From NCBI GenBank assembly GCA_900471925.1, contig UCGV01000012.1, forward strand, positions 227,387-291,386: a stretch of 64,000 bases of DNA. Reading direction: 5' to 3'. Source of the DNA: Hyphomicrobiales bacterium. Its GTDB lineage: Bacteria; Pseudomonadota; Alphaproteobacteria; Rhizobiales; Rhizobiaceae. The notes beneath the pieces were generated by a model. It worked only from the letters and a program-made list of their open reading frames with translations. It was not told where the DNA came from and did not search any database. Shown here piece by piece: positions 17,044 through 24,082 of this stretch (position 1 is the stretch's first letter; each line of letters starts with the position of its first letter). The translations under genes and the position numbers were made by a program.

Positions 17044-17118
17044 TTACGCACAGACCCGCATCCGCTGGAAGCAGCGGTACGAATAAAATCGCGATGCGTA
17101 AACGGACGAAATCGACAT
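17044..17118 (-). CDS. Aromatic leader peptide of DAHP synthase attenuator
   Basis: A 24-residue open frame from ATG 17118 to TAA 17044. It is dense in aromatic codons: VYASRFYSYRCF holds three Tyr and two Phe within 12 codons. The end of the peptide overlaps a CCGCTG/CAGCGG hairpin, and a strong terminator follows 29 bases after the stop. This is the classic arrangement for ribosome-mediated attenuation, here keyed to Tyr and Phe. The Shine-Dalgarno is weak (TAGG). I am not aware of a named family for this leader. Confidence 0.75.
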   Translation of the reverse strand: MSISSVYASRFYSYRCFQRMRVCA

Positions 17119-17192
17119 GGTGCCTATGTAGCTACGCCGATCCGAATTGTCACGTGGAATCTGTGAGGAAAAATGACAGGTCTGTGAAGTTT

Positions 17193-18620
17193 TCAGCGGC
17201 CTTCCGCGACCGCTTCTTCCGGCTCCGCCTCGGCATGCCTGTGCTTGCGCCGGCGCGTCGTCATGTCTTCGCCGGCATTGGCGGGCAGACGCAGGAACGT
17301 GATGCAGGCAAGCGAAGAAATCCCTGCCACGATGACGAAGGCGATATGGAAATCGGTGACTGTGAGCTGGCCACCGTGGAAGCTCGAGGATACCTCCAGG
17401 ATCGTGCCGGCCACTGCGACGCCCATGGCCATGGAGATGCGCTGCGCCACCGCATTGATGGCGGTTGCCTGGCTGCTGTCAGCCTCGTCCACGTCACCGA
17501 AGGCCATGGCGTTGACGCCCGAGAAGGCCATGGAACGCAGGAGGCCGCCGACCAAAAGACAGCCCATGATGACATAGAGCGGCGTCTCGGCGGTGAAGAG
17601 GCCGTTCACGCCGAGGAAGATCGCTGCGAGGAAGGTCGTCAGCGCCACGACATTACGGAAGCCGAAGGTGTTGTAGGTGCGCGTGGCGGCAAATTTCGAA
17701 CCCATCGAGCCGAGCGCGCTGACGAACGTGATCGAGCCCGATTGCAGCGGTGTCAGGCCGAAGCCGAGCTGCAGCATCAGCGGCATCAGGAAGGGTAGCG
17801 CGCCGAGACCCATGCGGAAATTCGAGGCGCCGAGGATCGCCGCCCGGAACATCGGGTAACGGAACATCTTCGGGTCAAGCAGCGGATGCGGCGTGCGTTT
17901 GGCATGGATGAAATAGAGGATGCCGGAGACGATGCCGACGGCGATGGTGACATAGCCATAGATGACGGGGACGGCAGGCAGGCTGACGACGGAGATGCCG
18001 AAGACGAAGCCGGCAAAGCCGATGCCAGACAGGAAGAAGCCCGGAAAATCCATCGGCTTTGGGCTGCGCGGCTCGACCGCCGGCAGGAAGCGGGTGACAA
18101 GCGCGATACCGATAATGCCGATCGGGATATTGATCCAGAAGATCCAGTGCCAGCTGAGATAGGTGGTGAGAAAGCCGCCGATCGGCGGGCCCATGATCGG
18201 GCCGATCAGCGCCGGGATCGTCAGCCAGGCCATCGCATTCACCAACTGGTGACGTGGCGTGCCGCGCACCAGCAGCAATCGCCCGACCGGCGTCATCATC
18301 GAGCCGCCGGCGCCCTGGATGAGGCGGGAGATGACGAAGGCGGTGATGGAATTGGAGAAGGCGCAGGCGATCGAACCGACCATGAAGACCGCGATCGCCA
18401 GCCGAAAGATGTTACGCGCGCCGAAGCGATCCGACATCCAGCCGCTGATCGGAATGAAGATCGCCAGCGCCACGAGGTAGCTCGTTACCGCCAGCTTCAG
18501 CGCGATCGGCGAGGTGCCGATATCGGCGGCAATGGCCGGCAGGCTGGTGGCAATTACGGTCGAATCCATCTGTTCCATGAACAGGGCGACCGCAAGGATC
18601 ATCGGTGTTAGACGGGACAC
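17193..18620 (-). CDS. DHA2-family multidrug exporter (EmrB/QacA type)
   Basis: A 475-residue, about 14-segment MFS exporter. Markers are FMEQMDSTVIATSLPAIAADI in helix 1, the loop SGWMSDRFGARNIF (motif A) and RLIQGAGGSMMTPVGRLLL (motif C region). The open frame extends to 18860, but family members begin a few residues before the first helix, so I chose the GTG at 18620; the ATG at 18728 is the alternative. No clear ribosome site supports either. It diverges from bluB, with the B12 riboswitch region between them. The substrate is unknown. Confidence 0.8.
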   Translation of the reverse strand: MSRLTPMILAVALFMEQMDSTVIATSLPAIAADIGTSPIALKLAVTSYLVALAIFIPISGWMSDRFGARNIFRLAIAVFMVGSIACAFSNSITAFVISRLIQGAGGSMMTPVGRLLLVRGTPRHQLVNAMAWLTIPALIGPIMGPPIGGFLTTYLSWHWIFWINIPIGIIGIALVTRFLPAVEPRSPKPMDFPGFFLSGIGFAGFVFGISVVSLPAVPVIYGYVTIAVGIVSGILYFIHAKRTPHPLLDPKMFRYPMFRAAILGASNFRMGLGALPFLMPLMLQLGFGLTPLQSGSITFVSALGSMGSKFAATRTYNTFGFRNVVALTTFLAAIFLGVNGLFTAETPLYVIMGCLLVGGLLRSMAFSGVNAMAFGDVDEADSSQATAINAVAQRISMAMGVAVAGTILEVSSSFHGGQLTVTDFHIAFVIVAGISSLACITFLRLPANAGEDMTTRRRKHRHAEAEPEEAVAEGR

Positions 18621-18765
18621 GGGCAACCGGTATGCAATGAGATAGGATTCGGTGCCATCGGCACCAGTCGGATTCGGATTTCGTTCTAGGCCAGCATTTC
18701 CGGCCTGTCCACGAAATGAATGTCGCATGCAGCTTGCCGCCATGCCGTTTCCACGCCATAGATCC

Positions 18766-18979
18766 GGTGTCAGGTGCCCGCTCTCACAGGCGGGAGAATC
18801 GGGAATCCGGTGCGAGACCGGAACGTGCCCAACGCTGTAAGGCCGACGCTTGCCGCTCAATCATGCCACTGGCCACACAGCCGGGAAGGCAGCGGGCAAG
18901 CGGACGACGCCAAGTCAGAAGACCGGCCTGGCAAGATAGACCCAACCCGCGCGGACGGCGGGCGGTTGCGTTGTTGGGG
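18766..18979 (+). promoter_or_regulatory. Cobalamin riboswitch controlling bluB
   Basis: The region contains the conserved cobalamin aptamer blocks in order: CAGGTGCC, GAATCGGGAATCCGGTGCGA, GACCGGAACGTGCCC, CGCTGTAAG, a GCCACTGGC...CCGGGAAGGC module, and the B12 box AGAAGACCGGCC (18918-18929). Downstream, CCCAAC (18941-18946) can pair with GTTGGG (18973-18978), which would mask the Shine-Dalgarno GGGGA of bluB, so control is probably translational. The remaining 18621-18765 stretch holds no gene. Confidence 0.9.
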
Positions 18980-18987
18980 ATTTGACG

Positions 18988-19671
18988 ATGCGACCCATTG
19001 ATGATGCCGTTTGCCCGGTATCCAGCTTTTCTGCGGCCGAACGCGAGGCCGTCTATCACGCTATCATGACGCGGCGCGACGTGCGCAGCCAGTTCCTGCC
19101 CGATCCCTTGCCGGACGATCTGGTGACGCGTTTGCTGACGGCGGCCCATCACGCGCCCTCGGTCGGCTTCATGCAGCCGTGGAATTTCATCCTGGTGAAG
19201 AGTGCGGAGGTGCGGGCGCGCGTACGCGATGCCTTCCTTGCGGCGAATGAGGAAGCGTCCCGCATGTTTACCGGCGAGCGGCAGGAGAAATACCGTTCGC
19301 TGAAGCTCGAAGGTATCGTGCAGGCGCCGCTCGGCATCTGCGTGACCTGCGATCCCACCCGCAGCGGCAGCGTCGTGCTCGGGCGCACGCATAATCCGCG
19401 CATGGACAGCTATTCCACTGTCTGCGCAATCCAGAACCTGTGGCTGGCGGCGCGGGCGGAGGGTGTGGGCATCGGCTGGGTCAGCATCTTTCGCGAGGGC
19501 GACCTGAAGAAGATCCTCGGCATTCCCGACCATATCGAAGTGGTCGCCTGGCTCTGCGCCGGTTTCGTCGATCAGCTCTATGAGGAACCGGAACTGGCGG
19601 TCAAAGGGTGGCGGCAGCGTATGCCGCTTGAGGAGCTTGTCTTTCATGATGGCTGGGGGCAGGCGGAATAG
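18988..19671 (+). CDS. bluB: 5,6-dimethylbenzimidazole synthase
   Basis: A 227-residue flavin destructase of the nitroreductase fold that breaks down reduced FMN to give dimethylbenzimidazole, the lower ligand of B12. BluB hallmarks are IMTRRDVRSQFLPDPLP, APSVGFMQPWNFILV, LGRTHNPRMDSYSTVCAIQN and EGVGIGWVSIF. The ATG at 18988 follows GGGGA at seven bases. An upstream cobalamin riboswitch fits feedback control by B12. It stands alone here, apart from other cob genes, and is convergent with the downstream exporter. Confidence 0.95.
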   Translation: MRPIDDAVCPVSSFSAAEREAVYHAIMTRRDVRSQFLPDPLPDDLVTRLLTAAHHAPSVGFMQPWNFILVKSAEVRARVRDAFLAANEEASRMFTGERQEKYRSLKLEGIVQAPLGICVTCDPTRSGSVVLGRTHNPRMDSYSTVCAIQNLWLAARAEGVGIGWVSIFREGDLKKILGIPDHIEVVAWLCAGFVDQLYEEPELAVKGWRQRMPLEELVFHDGWGQAE

Positions 19672-19672
19672 G

Positions 19673-19699
19673 CCGCGCCGATCGCTTCGAACGGCGCGG
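19673..19699. terminator. Hairpin between convergent bluB and exporter
   Basis: CCGCGCCG (19673-19680) pairs perfectly with CGGCGCGG (19692-19699). It sits directly after the bluB stop and just beyond the stop of the opposite exporter. Neither side has a strong T-tract. Confidence 0.45.
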
Positions 19700-19710
19700 T
19701 CGTCCATCAA

Positions 19711-21252
19711 TCAAGCCGGCTGCGTGTCACAGTCCTTGGCGCAAGCGGGTGCCTTCCAATGGCCGAAGGTGACGAAACTCGCGGCGGCCATGAGCCAGAC
19801 GCCGATTGCGCCATAGAGCATGACCGCGCCGAAGCCGTGCACGAGCGCATCATGCACCGTTGCCGCGGGGATCTCGGGCAGGGCGGAGATATTGCCGGCG
19901 GCGATGCGCTCGGCAAGCAGGCGCAGATCGTCTGTCGGCAGCGATGACTGCAGCGCGCTCTTCAGGTGCGAGAAGACACCGTTGAACAGGATGAAGCCCA
20001 TGACGGCAATGTTGATGGCAAGTGAGATCATCCTTGCGCTCATGTCGATACCGGAGGCCATGCCGGCGCGATCGCTGGAGACGGCTCCCGTCGTTGTGTT
20101 GCTGACCGGCGTATTGGTAAAGCCAAGACCGATGCCTGCAAGGAGCGCGCCCGGCAGCATGGTCAGCCAACTCGCATGGTCAGCAGCGCTTCCAAACTTC
20201 ATCAGCAGGAAGCCGAGGCCGATGGTGAAGAGACCGCCGGGAATGACGAGGCCCGGCCGGTAGCGCAGCGAGAGCCGTTCGGCGAGCGGCGGCACGGCGA
20301 GCGTCGGCAGCGTGTAGGCGAGCAGCGAGAGACCGGCGGCAAGGCTGCCGTAACCGAGGCCGGCCTGGTACCAGATCGGCAGGTAGATCATGAAAGGCCA
20401 GAAGCTGATATTCATGGCGGCCGAGCCGATGACGGCGCCGGAGAAGGCGCGGATGCGGAAGACCGACACATCAAACATCGGTCTTGGGTTCAGTTTTTCG
20501 GCAATGACAAAGGCGATCAGGCTTGCGGCGGAAAGGCCTGCCATGGCGAGTGCCGTGGGGCTGTCAAAGCCCAGCGCCGGCCCCTGGGTGATGAAGAAGG
20601 CAAGGCAGAAGACCGAGAGCGACAGGGTGGCGATGCCGGCAATATCGAGGCGGCCGGCTGCAGGATCGCGCGATTCCTCGACGCCGGCAACGGCAAGCGC
20701 CACGGTCACGACAGCCAGCACAGCATGGATGAGGAATACCCATTGCCAGCCGGCTGCGGCGACGATGGCCGTGCCGATGATCGGGCCAAAGCCGAGACCG
20801 ATGCCGAAGATGATGCCCCACCAGCCAAAGGCCAAGCTGCGGGCTTTTGCATCTCGAAACTGATGCGAGAGCACGGCGACCTGGCAGATCAGCATGACGC
20901 CGCCGCTCATGCCCTGCAGGAAGCGTGCGGCGATCAGCAGCGACACATCTTGCGCCAGACCGGCAACAAGCGAGGTGAGGCCGAAGGCGGCGATACCGAT
21001 GACGAAGACGCGCTTGCGGCCGTAGCGATCGGCAAAGGTGCCTGCCGCCATCAGCACCGTGGTGACGGCGATCGTGTAGGCGTTCATAATCCATTGCAAG
21101 GCGCTGAAATCGGCGTGCAGCACCTTTTCCAGTGTCGGCAGGATGGCCGGTACGCTCGATATTTCCAGGCCGAACATCAGCGATGAGAGGCAGGCGGCCA
21201 TCAGGGCGATCATGGCCCTGCTGTTTGAGGATGGCGGGGAGGCGGCAGTCAT
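19711..21252 (-). CDS. DHA2-family MFS drug exporter
   Basis: A 513-residue, 14-segment exporter. Helix 1 reads LMFGLEISSVPAILPTLEKVL, motif A is GTFADRYGRKRVFVIG, and motif C lies in GIGLGFGPIIGTAI, as in QacA/SmvA-type pumps. The ATG at 21252 follows AAAGG at eight bases. It is divergent from a LysR gene with a LysR-type box in the 113-bp gap, the usual arrangement for a regulator controlling its neighbouring efflux pump. The substrate is unknown. Confidence 0.85.
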   Translation of the reverse strand: MTAASPPSSNSRAMIALMAACLSSLMFGLEISSVPAILPTLEKVLHADFSALQWIMNAYTIAVTTVLMAAGTFADRYGRKRVFVIGIAAFGLTSLVAGLAQDVSLLIAARFLQGMSGGVMLICQVAVLSHQFRDAKARSLAFGWWGIIFGIGLGFGPIIGTAIVAAAGWQWVFLIHAVLAVVTVALAVAGVEESRDPAAGRLDIAGIATLSLSVFCLAFFITQGPALGFDSPTALAMAGLSAASLIAFVIAEKLNPRPMFDVSVFRIRAFSGAVIGSAAMNISFWPFMIYLPIWYQAGLGYGSLAAGLSLLAYTLPTLAVPPLAERLSLRYRPGLVIPGGLFTIGLGFLLMKFGSAADHASWLTMLPGALLAGIGLGFTNTPVSNTTTGAVSSDRAGMASGIDMSARMISLAINIAVMGFILFNGVFSHLKSALQSSLPTDDLRLLAERIAAGNISALPEIPAATVHDALVHGFGAVMLYGAIGVWLMAAASFVTFGHWKAPACAKDCDTQPA

Positions 21253-21327
21253 GGATCGGCCTTTCGAATGGTAAGACGTGGTGTTCACGTCTACCTAGGC
21301 AGCGCTTGACCATAACGGAATTGGATG

Positions 21328-21342
21328 ATTGGGTATATCAAT
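21328..21342. promoter_or_regulatory. LysR-type binding box
   Basis: ATTGGGTATATCAAT is an interrupted inverted repeat (ATTG-N7-CAAT) with the T-N11-A core of LysR sites. It lies 23 bp upstream of the LysR start and about 75 bp from the divergent exporter start. Confidence 0.5.
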
Positions 21343-21365
21343 GACAACAAATTCGGATAGCTGAC

Positions 21366-22220
21366 ATGCCCGTGCTCGACGTCGAGTCGGTTCAGGCCTT
21401 CGTGGCCATTGCCGACAACAAGAGCTTCACCCGCGCCGCCAACGAGCTCGACACCACGCAGGGCGCGATCAGCGTCAAGCTGAAACGGCTGGAGGAACGG
21501 CTCGGCCAGCGACTGATCGAGCGCACGCCGCGGCTGGTGCGACTCTCGGCGCAGGGGGCGGTATTTCTGGAGGCGGCGCGGGAGTTTCTCGCCGCTCATG
21601 AGCGGGCGATTGCGGCACTCTCCTCGACCCGCCGCCATTTCACGCTGGGTATTGCGGCGCATGTCGCAGGGCCTGAAGTGCCGACGCTGCTGGCGCGTCT
21701 CAATGCCCATGATCCTGGACTGACGATCGAGGTGCGGATCGACAATTCCTGCGCGCTGCTCGATGCCTTCGATCGCGGTGAACTGGACGCAGCCATCATT
21801 CGCCGCGACGAGGACCGGCGTGACGGTGAGACGCTCGGACCGGAGCATTTCGGCTGGTTCGCCACCCCGCAATTCGAGCACCGGCCGGGCGAACCGCTGC
21901 GGCTTGCGGCCCTTTCGCCGACCTGCAAGGTGCGGGATGTCTGCACGCGCACGCTCGATGCGGCGGGCATTGCCTGGACCGAAGTCTTTCTCGGCGGCGG
22001 TTCTTCAGCCGTGACGGCGGCCGTTTCGGCAGGGCTCGCCGTCTCGAGCTTTTCCTATCGGCTGGCGCCGGTCGGCACGATCGAGGTCAGCGAACGTTTC
22101 GGCCTGCCGCGACTGCCGTCCTCGGAAATCGTGCTGCATTCGACGCTGACGGATGCCAAATCGCGCGCGGCGCTACGCACGCTGGCGGCCGCCTTCCGCG
22201 AGCATCGTACATCGAACTGA
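21366..22220 (+). CDS. LysR-family transcriptional regulator
   Basis: A 284-residue regulator. The winged helix-turn-helix occupies residues about 4-62 (SFTRAANELDTTQGAISVKLKRLEERLG), followed by a linker helix and a periplasmic-binding-like effector domain. The effector domain is recognisable but divergent (TIEVRIDNSCALLDAFDRGELDAAI). It is divergent from the DHA2 exporter, which is its likely target. The inducer is unknown. Confidence 0.9.
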   Translation: MPVLDVESVQAFVAIADNKSFTRAANELDTTQGAISVKLKRLEERLGQRLIERTPRLVRLSAQGAVFLEAAREFLAAHERAIAALSSTRRHFTLGIAAHVAGPEVPTLLARLNAHDPGLTIEVRIDNSCALLDAFDRGELDAAIIRRDEDRRDGETLGPEHFGWFATPQFEHRPGEPLRLAALSPTCKVRDVCTRTLDAAGIAWTEVFLGGGSSAVTAAVSAGLAVSSFSYRLAPVGTIEVSERFGLPRLPSSEIVLHSTLTDAKSRAALRTLAAAFREHRTSN

Positions 22221-22231
22221 AGCCGTGACTG

Positions 22232-23317
22232 TTACGGCTGCTGCTGCGGCTGTGGGCCTGATGTCGCCGGATTGGCGAGATCGATCTTGCCCTGGTCGCC
22301 GGCGAGGAATTGCGGACCGACCTGACGGACCTTGGTTGCCGGATCATAGGGGCGATCGGCTACCTGCGGCTGCGGGACAGGCGGGGCGGCTGCGGTCTTC
22401 GGGGCCTCGGTATGGATCGTGGTGATCGAGCCTTTCGGCTCCGGCACCGGTGCGGAGACCTGCTGGTTCCTGCGCATTTCCTCGTAATAGGCGGCCAGAT
22501 TGCAGGAGCAGGCGGATTTTTCGCCGGGCGCGCGGGTCTTGTAGGCGAAGGCGTTCTTCATCGCGCTATAGGGGGCGCCCGTCGCCGTCGAAATCATGTT
22601 CGAGGTCTCGGTGCTCGAAATATCGCGGTAGAAAAGCTCCGTCTCGACGCCGGGGCACATCTTGGAGCAGGTCGCGGCATCGCGGCCGAAATCGACCGAG
22701 GTGGCATTATTGCTGATCGGGAAAAAGCCGCCGTCGCAGGTGCGCACGCATATCGTGCTGACCGGCGAGAGCATTTCGGCGCGCGGCAGACCGTAGTGCT
22801 CACCGCCACCGCCGAGCGGAATGAAGGTATCGCCGCGCATGGCCTGTTCTTCGATCGAGGGCGCGGGCGCATAAGCATCGCTTTCGACGGGCGCGCCGAA
22901 ATTCTCGCTGTTGCAGCCATTGTCTTCCAGCGCCGCCATCAGCCCCTCGCGGGCGGCGTCGGGACCGGAATCGCGCAGCTCGTTGCGGCGGTCCTGCAGG
23001 TAGCGGATGTTGTCGACCATCTTGTCCTGCGCCTGCTCGAGCTCGGAGCAGAAGCCGGCATTTTCGCCGCCGACGACGACCATGCTGCCGGAGGTACAGC
23101 CATACCGGCGAAGATCGCTGCGAACCTTGCGCAATTCGAGATTCTGTTCAGCAAGCGCGCCGGCATATTGGCGCATCTCGCCGCCGTTATTGTTGCCGAT
23201 CACTTGCGGCAGGTCGGCAAGACGCCCGCGCAGATCCTCGCAGATGGCATTGGTCTCAGCCGCTGCAGGCGCGGCCAATGCAAGAAGGAGGAGGAGTGAC
23301 AGGTTTCGGCGCTTCAC
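22232..23317 (-). CDS. DUF2865 family secreted protein
   Basis: A 361-residue protein with a clear Sec signal (LSLLLLLALAAPAAA, cleavage near residue 20). A helical coiled region follows (AEQNLELRKVRSDLRR, DNIRYLQDRRNELR). The Cys-rich DUF2865 core is CVRTCDGGFFPIS, ATCSKMCPG, ELFYRD and SACSCNLAAYY. The tail is Pro/Gln-rich. The family is confined mostly to Rhizobiales and has no assigned function; paired cysteines suggest disulfides in the periplasm. It ends 11 bp from the convergent LysR gene. Confidence 0.8.
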   Translation of the reverse strand: MKRRNLSLLLLLALAAPAAAETNAICEDLRGRLADLPQVIGNNNGGEMRQYAGALAEQNLELRKVRSDLRRYGCTSGSMVVVGGENAGFCSELEQAQDKMVDNIRYLQDRRNELRDSGPDAAREGLMAALEDNGCNSENFGAPVESDAYAPAPSIEEQAMRGDTFIPLGGGGEHYGLPRAEMLSPVSTICVRTCDGGFFPISNNATSVDFGRDAATCSKMCPGVETELFYRDISSTETSNMISTATGAPYSAMKNAFAYKTRAPGEKSACSCNLAAYYEEMRRNQQVSAPVPEPKGSITTIHTEAPKTAAAPPVPQPQVADRPYDPATKVRQVGPQFLAGDQGKIDLANPATSGPQPQQQP

Positions 23318-23513
23318 GACGTCGTCCCAGCGTGAGAAAATATTGATCGGTCAATTGCAGCTTCAATCGACCGCGTTTGTCTTAAACTATTTCCCTTAAT
23401 AAGCTCGGCGTAAATCGTATCGCATTTTCGCGATCTTATCCAGAAGACCGGATGCTTCCGCCCCCTGGCTCCCGTAGCCGGACGGCAGATCCGGTAATAT
23501 ATAAACAGTTGAT

Positions 23514-24047
23514 ATGACAGAAATTCCCGATAGATCCGACGCTCTCGCCATGACATCCGGACCGCCGGGTGCCCGCCACGGGTTTCACGTTTTCGTGGAC
23601 GGTTGCCATGAACCCGGTTCGGGCCACGGCGGCTGGGCCTTCGTGGTGTATCGTGATGACACGGAAGTCGCATCCGGCTTCGGCGGCGTCGAGCGCTCCA
23701 CCAACAATGCGATGGAAGTGACCGCTGTGCTCGAGGCCATACTTTGGATCGAAAACACGGCAGCCGGCGAACCGGCCGTCATCTGGTCGGATTCCGTCTA
23801 CGCCGTCGACGGCTGCAATCACTGGCGCCCGATCTGGAAGAACAATGGCTGGAAGAAAAGCAATCCCGGTGGCAGGGGCAGAAACCGGCCGATACCGGAT
23901 GCGGATATCTGGAAAGACGTCGATACCAGACTATCCGGTAATCCATCGATAGCCATCGCCTGGTGCAAGGGCCATTCCGGCATCGCCGGTAACGAACGCG
24001 CCGATGCGCTGGCGGATCAGGGACGCCGTTCGATACGGCGTACCTGA
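23514..24047 (+). CDS. Ribonuclease H family protein
   Basis: A 177-residue type 1 RNase H fold: HVFVDGCHEPGSGHGGWAFVV (Asp29), NAMEVTAVLEAI (Glu68), WSDSVYAVDGCNHW (Asp93), and WCKGHSGIAGNERADALAD (His154, Asp164). The four acidic residues needed for two-metal cleavage of RNA in RNA-DNA hybrids are all present. The order matches RnhA, but the N-terminal 22 residues are an extra polar lead and the sequence differs from canonical RnhA, so it may be a second RNase H. Confidence 0.85.
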   Translation: MTEIPDRSDALAMTSGPPGARHGFHVFVDGCHEPGSGHGGWAFVVYRDDTEVASGFGGVERSTNNAMEVTAVLEAILWIENTAAGEPAVIWSDSVYAVDGCNHWRPIWKNNGWKKSNPGGRGRNRPIPDADIWKDVDTRLSGNPSIAIAWCKGHSGIAGNERADALADQGRRSIRRT

Positions 24048-24062
24048 CAGGCATGACATTAA

Positions 24063-24082
24063 CAGCCGGCTTATGCCGGCTG
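24063..24082. terminator. Hairpin between convergent RNase H and malic enzyme
   Basis: CAGCCGGC pairs with GCCGGCTG over TTAT. On the minus strand it overlaps the malic enzyme stop codon; on the plus strand it follows the RNase H stop by 15 bp. There is no T-tract. Confidence 0.4.

Noticed and set aside
17193..18860. A long N-terminal extension of the DHA2 exporter back to 18860
   Set aside because: The extra 80 residues are Arg/Pro-rich shadow of the B12 riboswitch region and do not resemble the family N-terminus.
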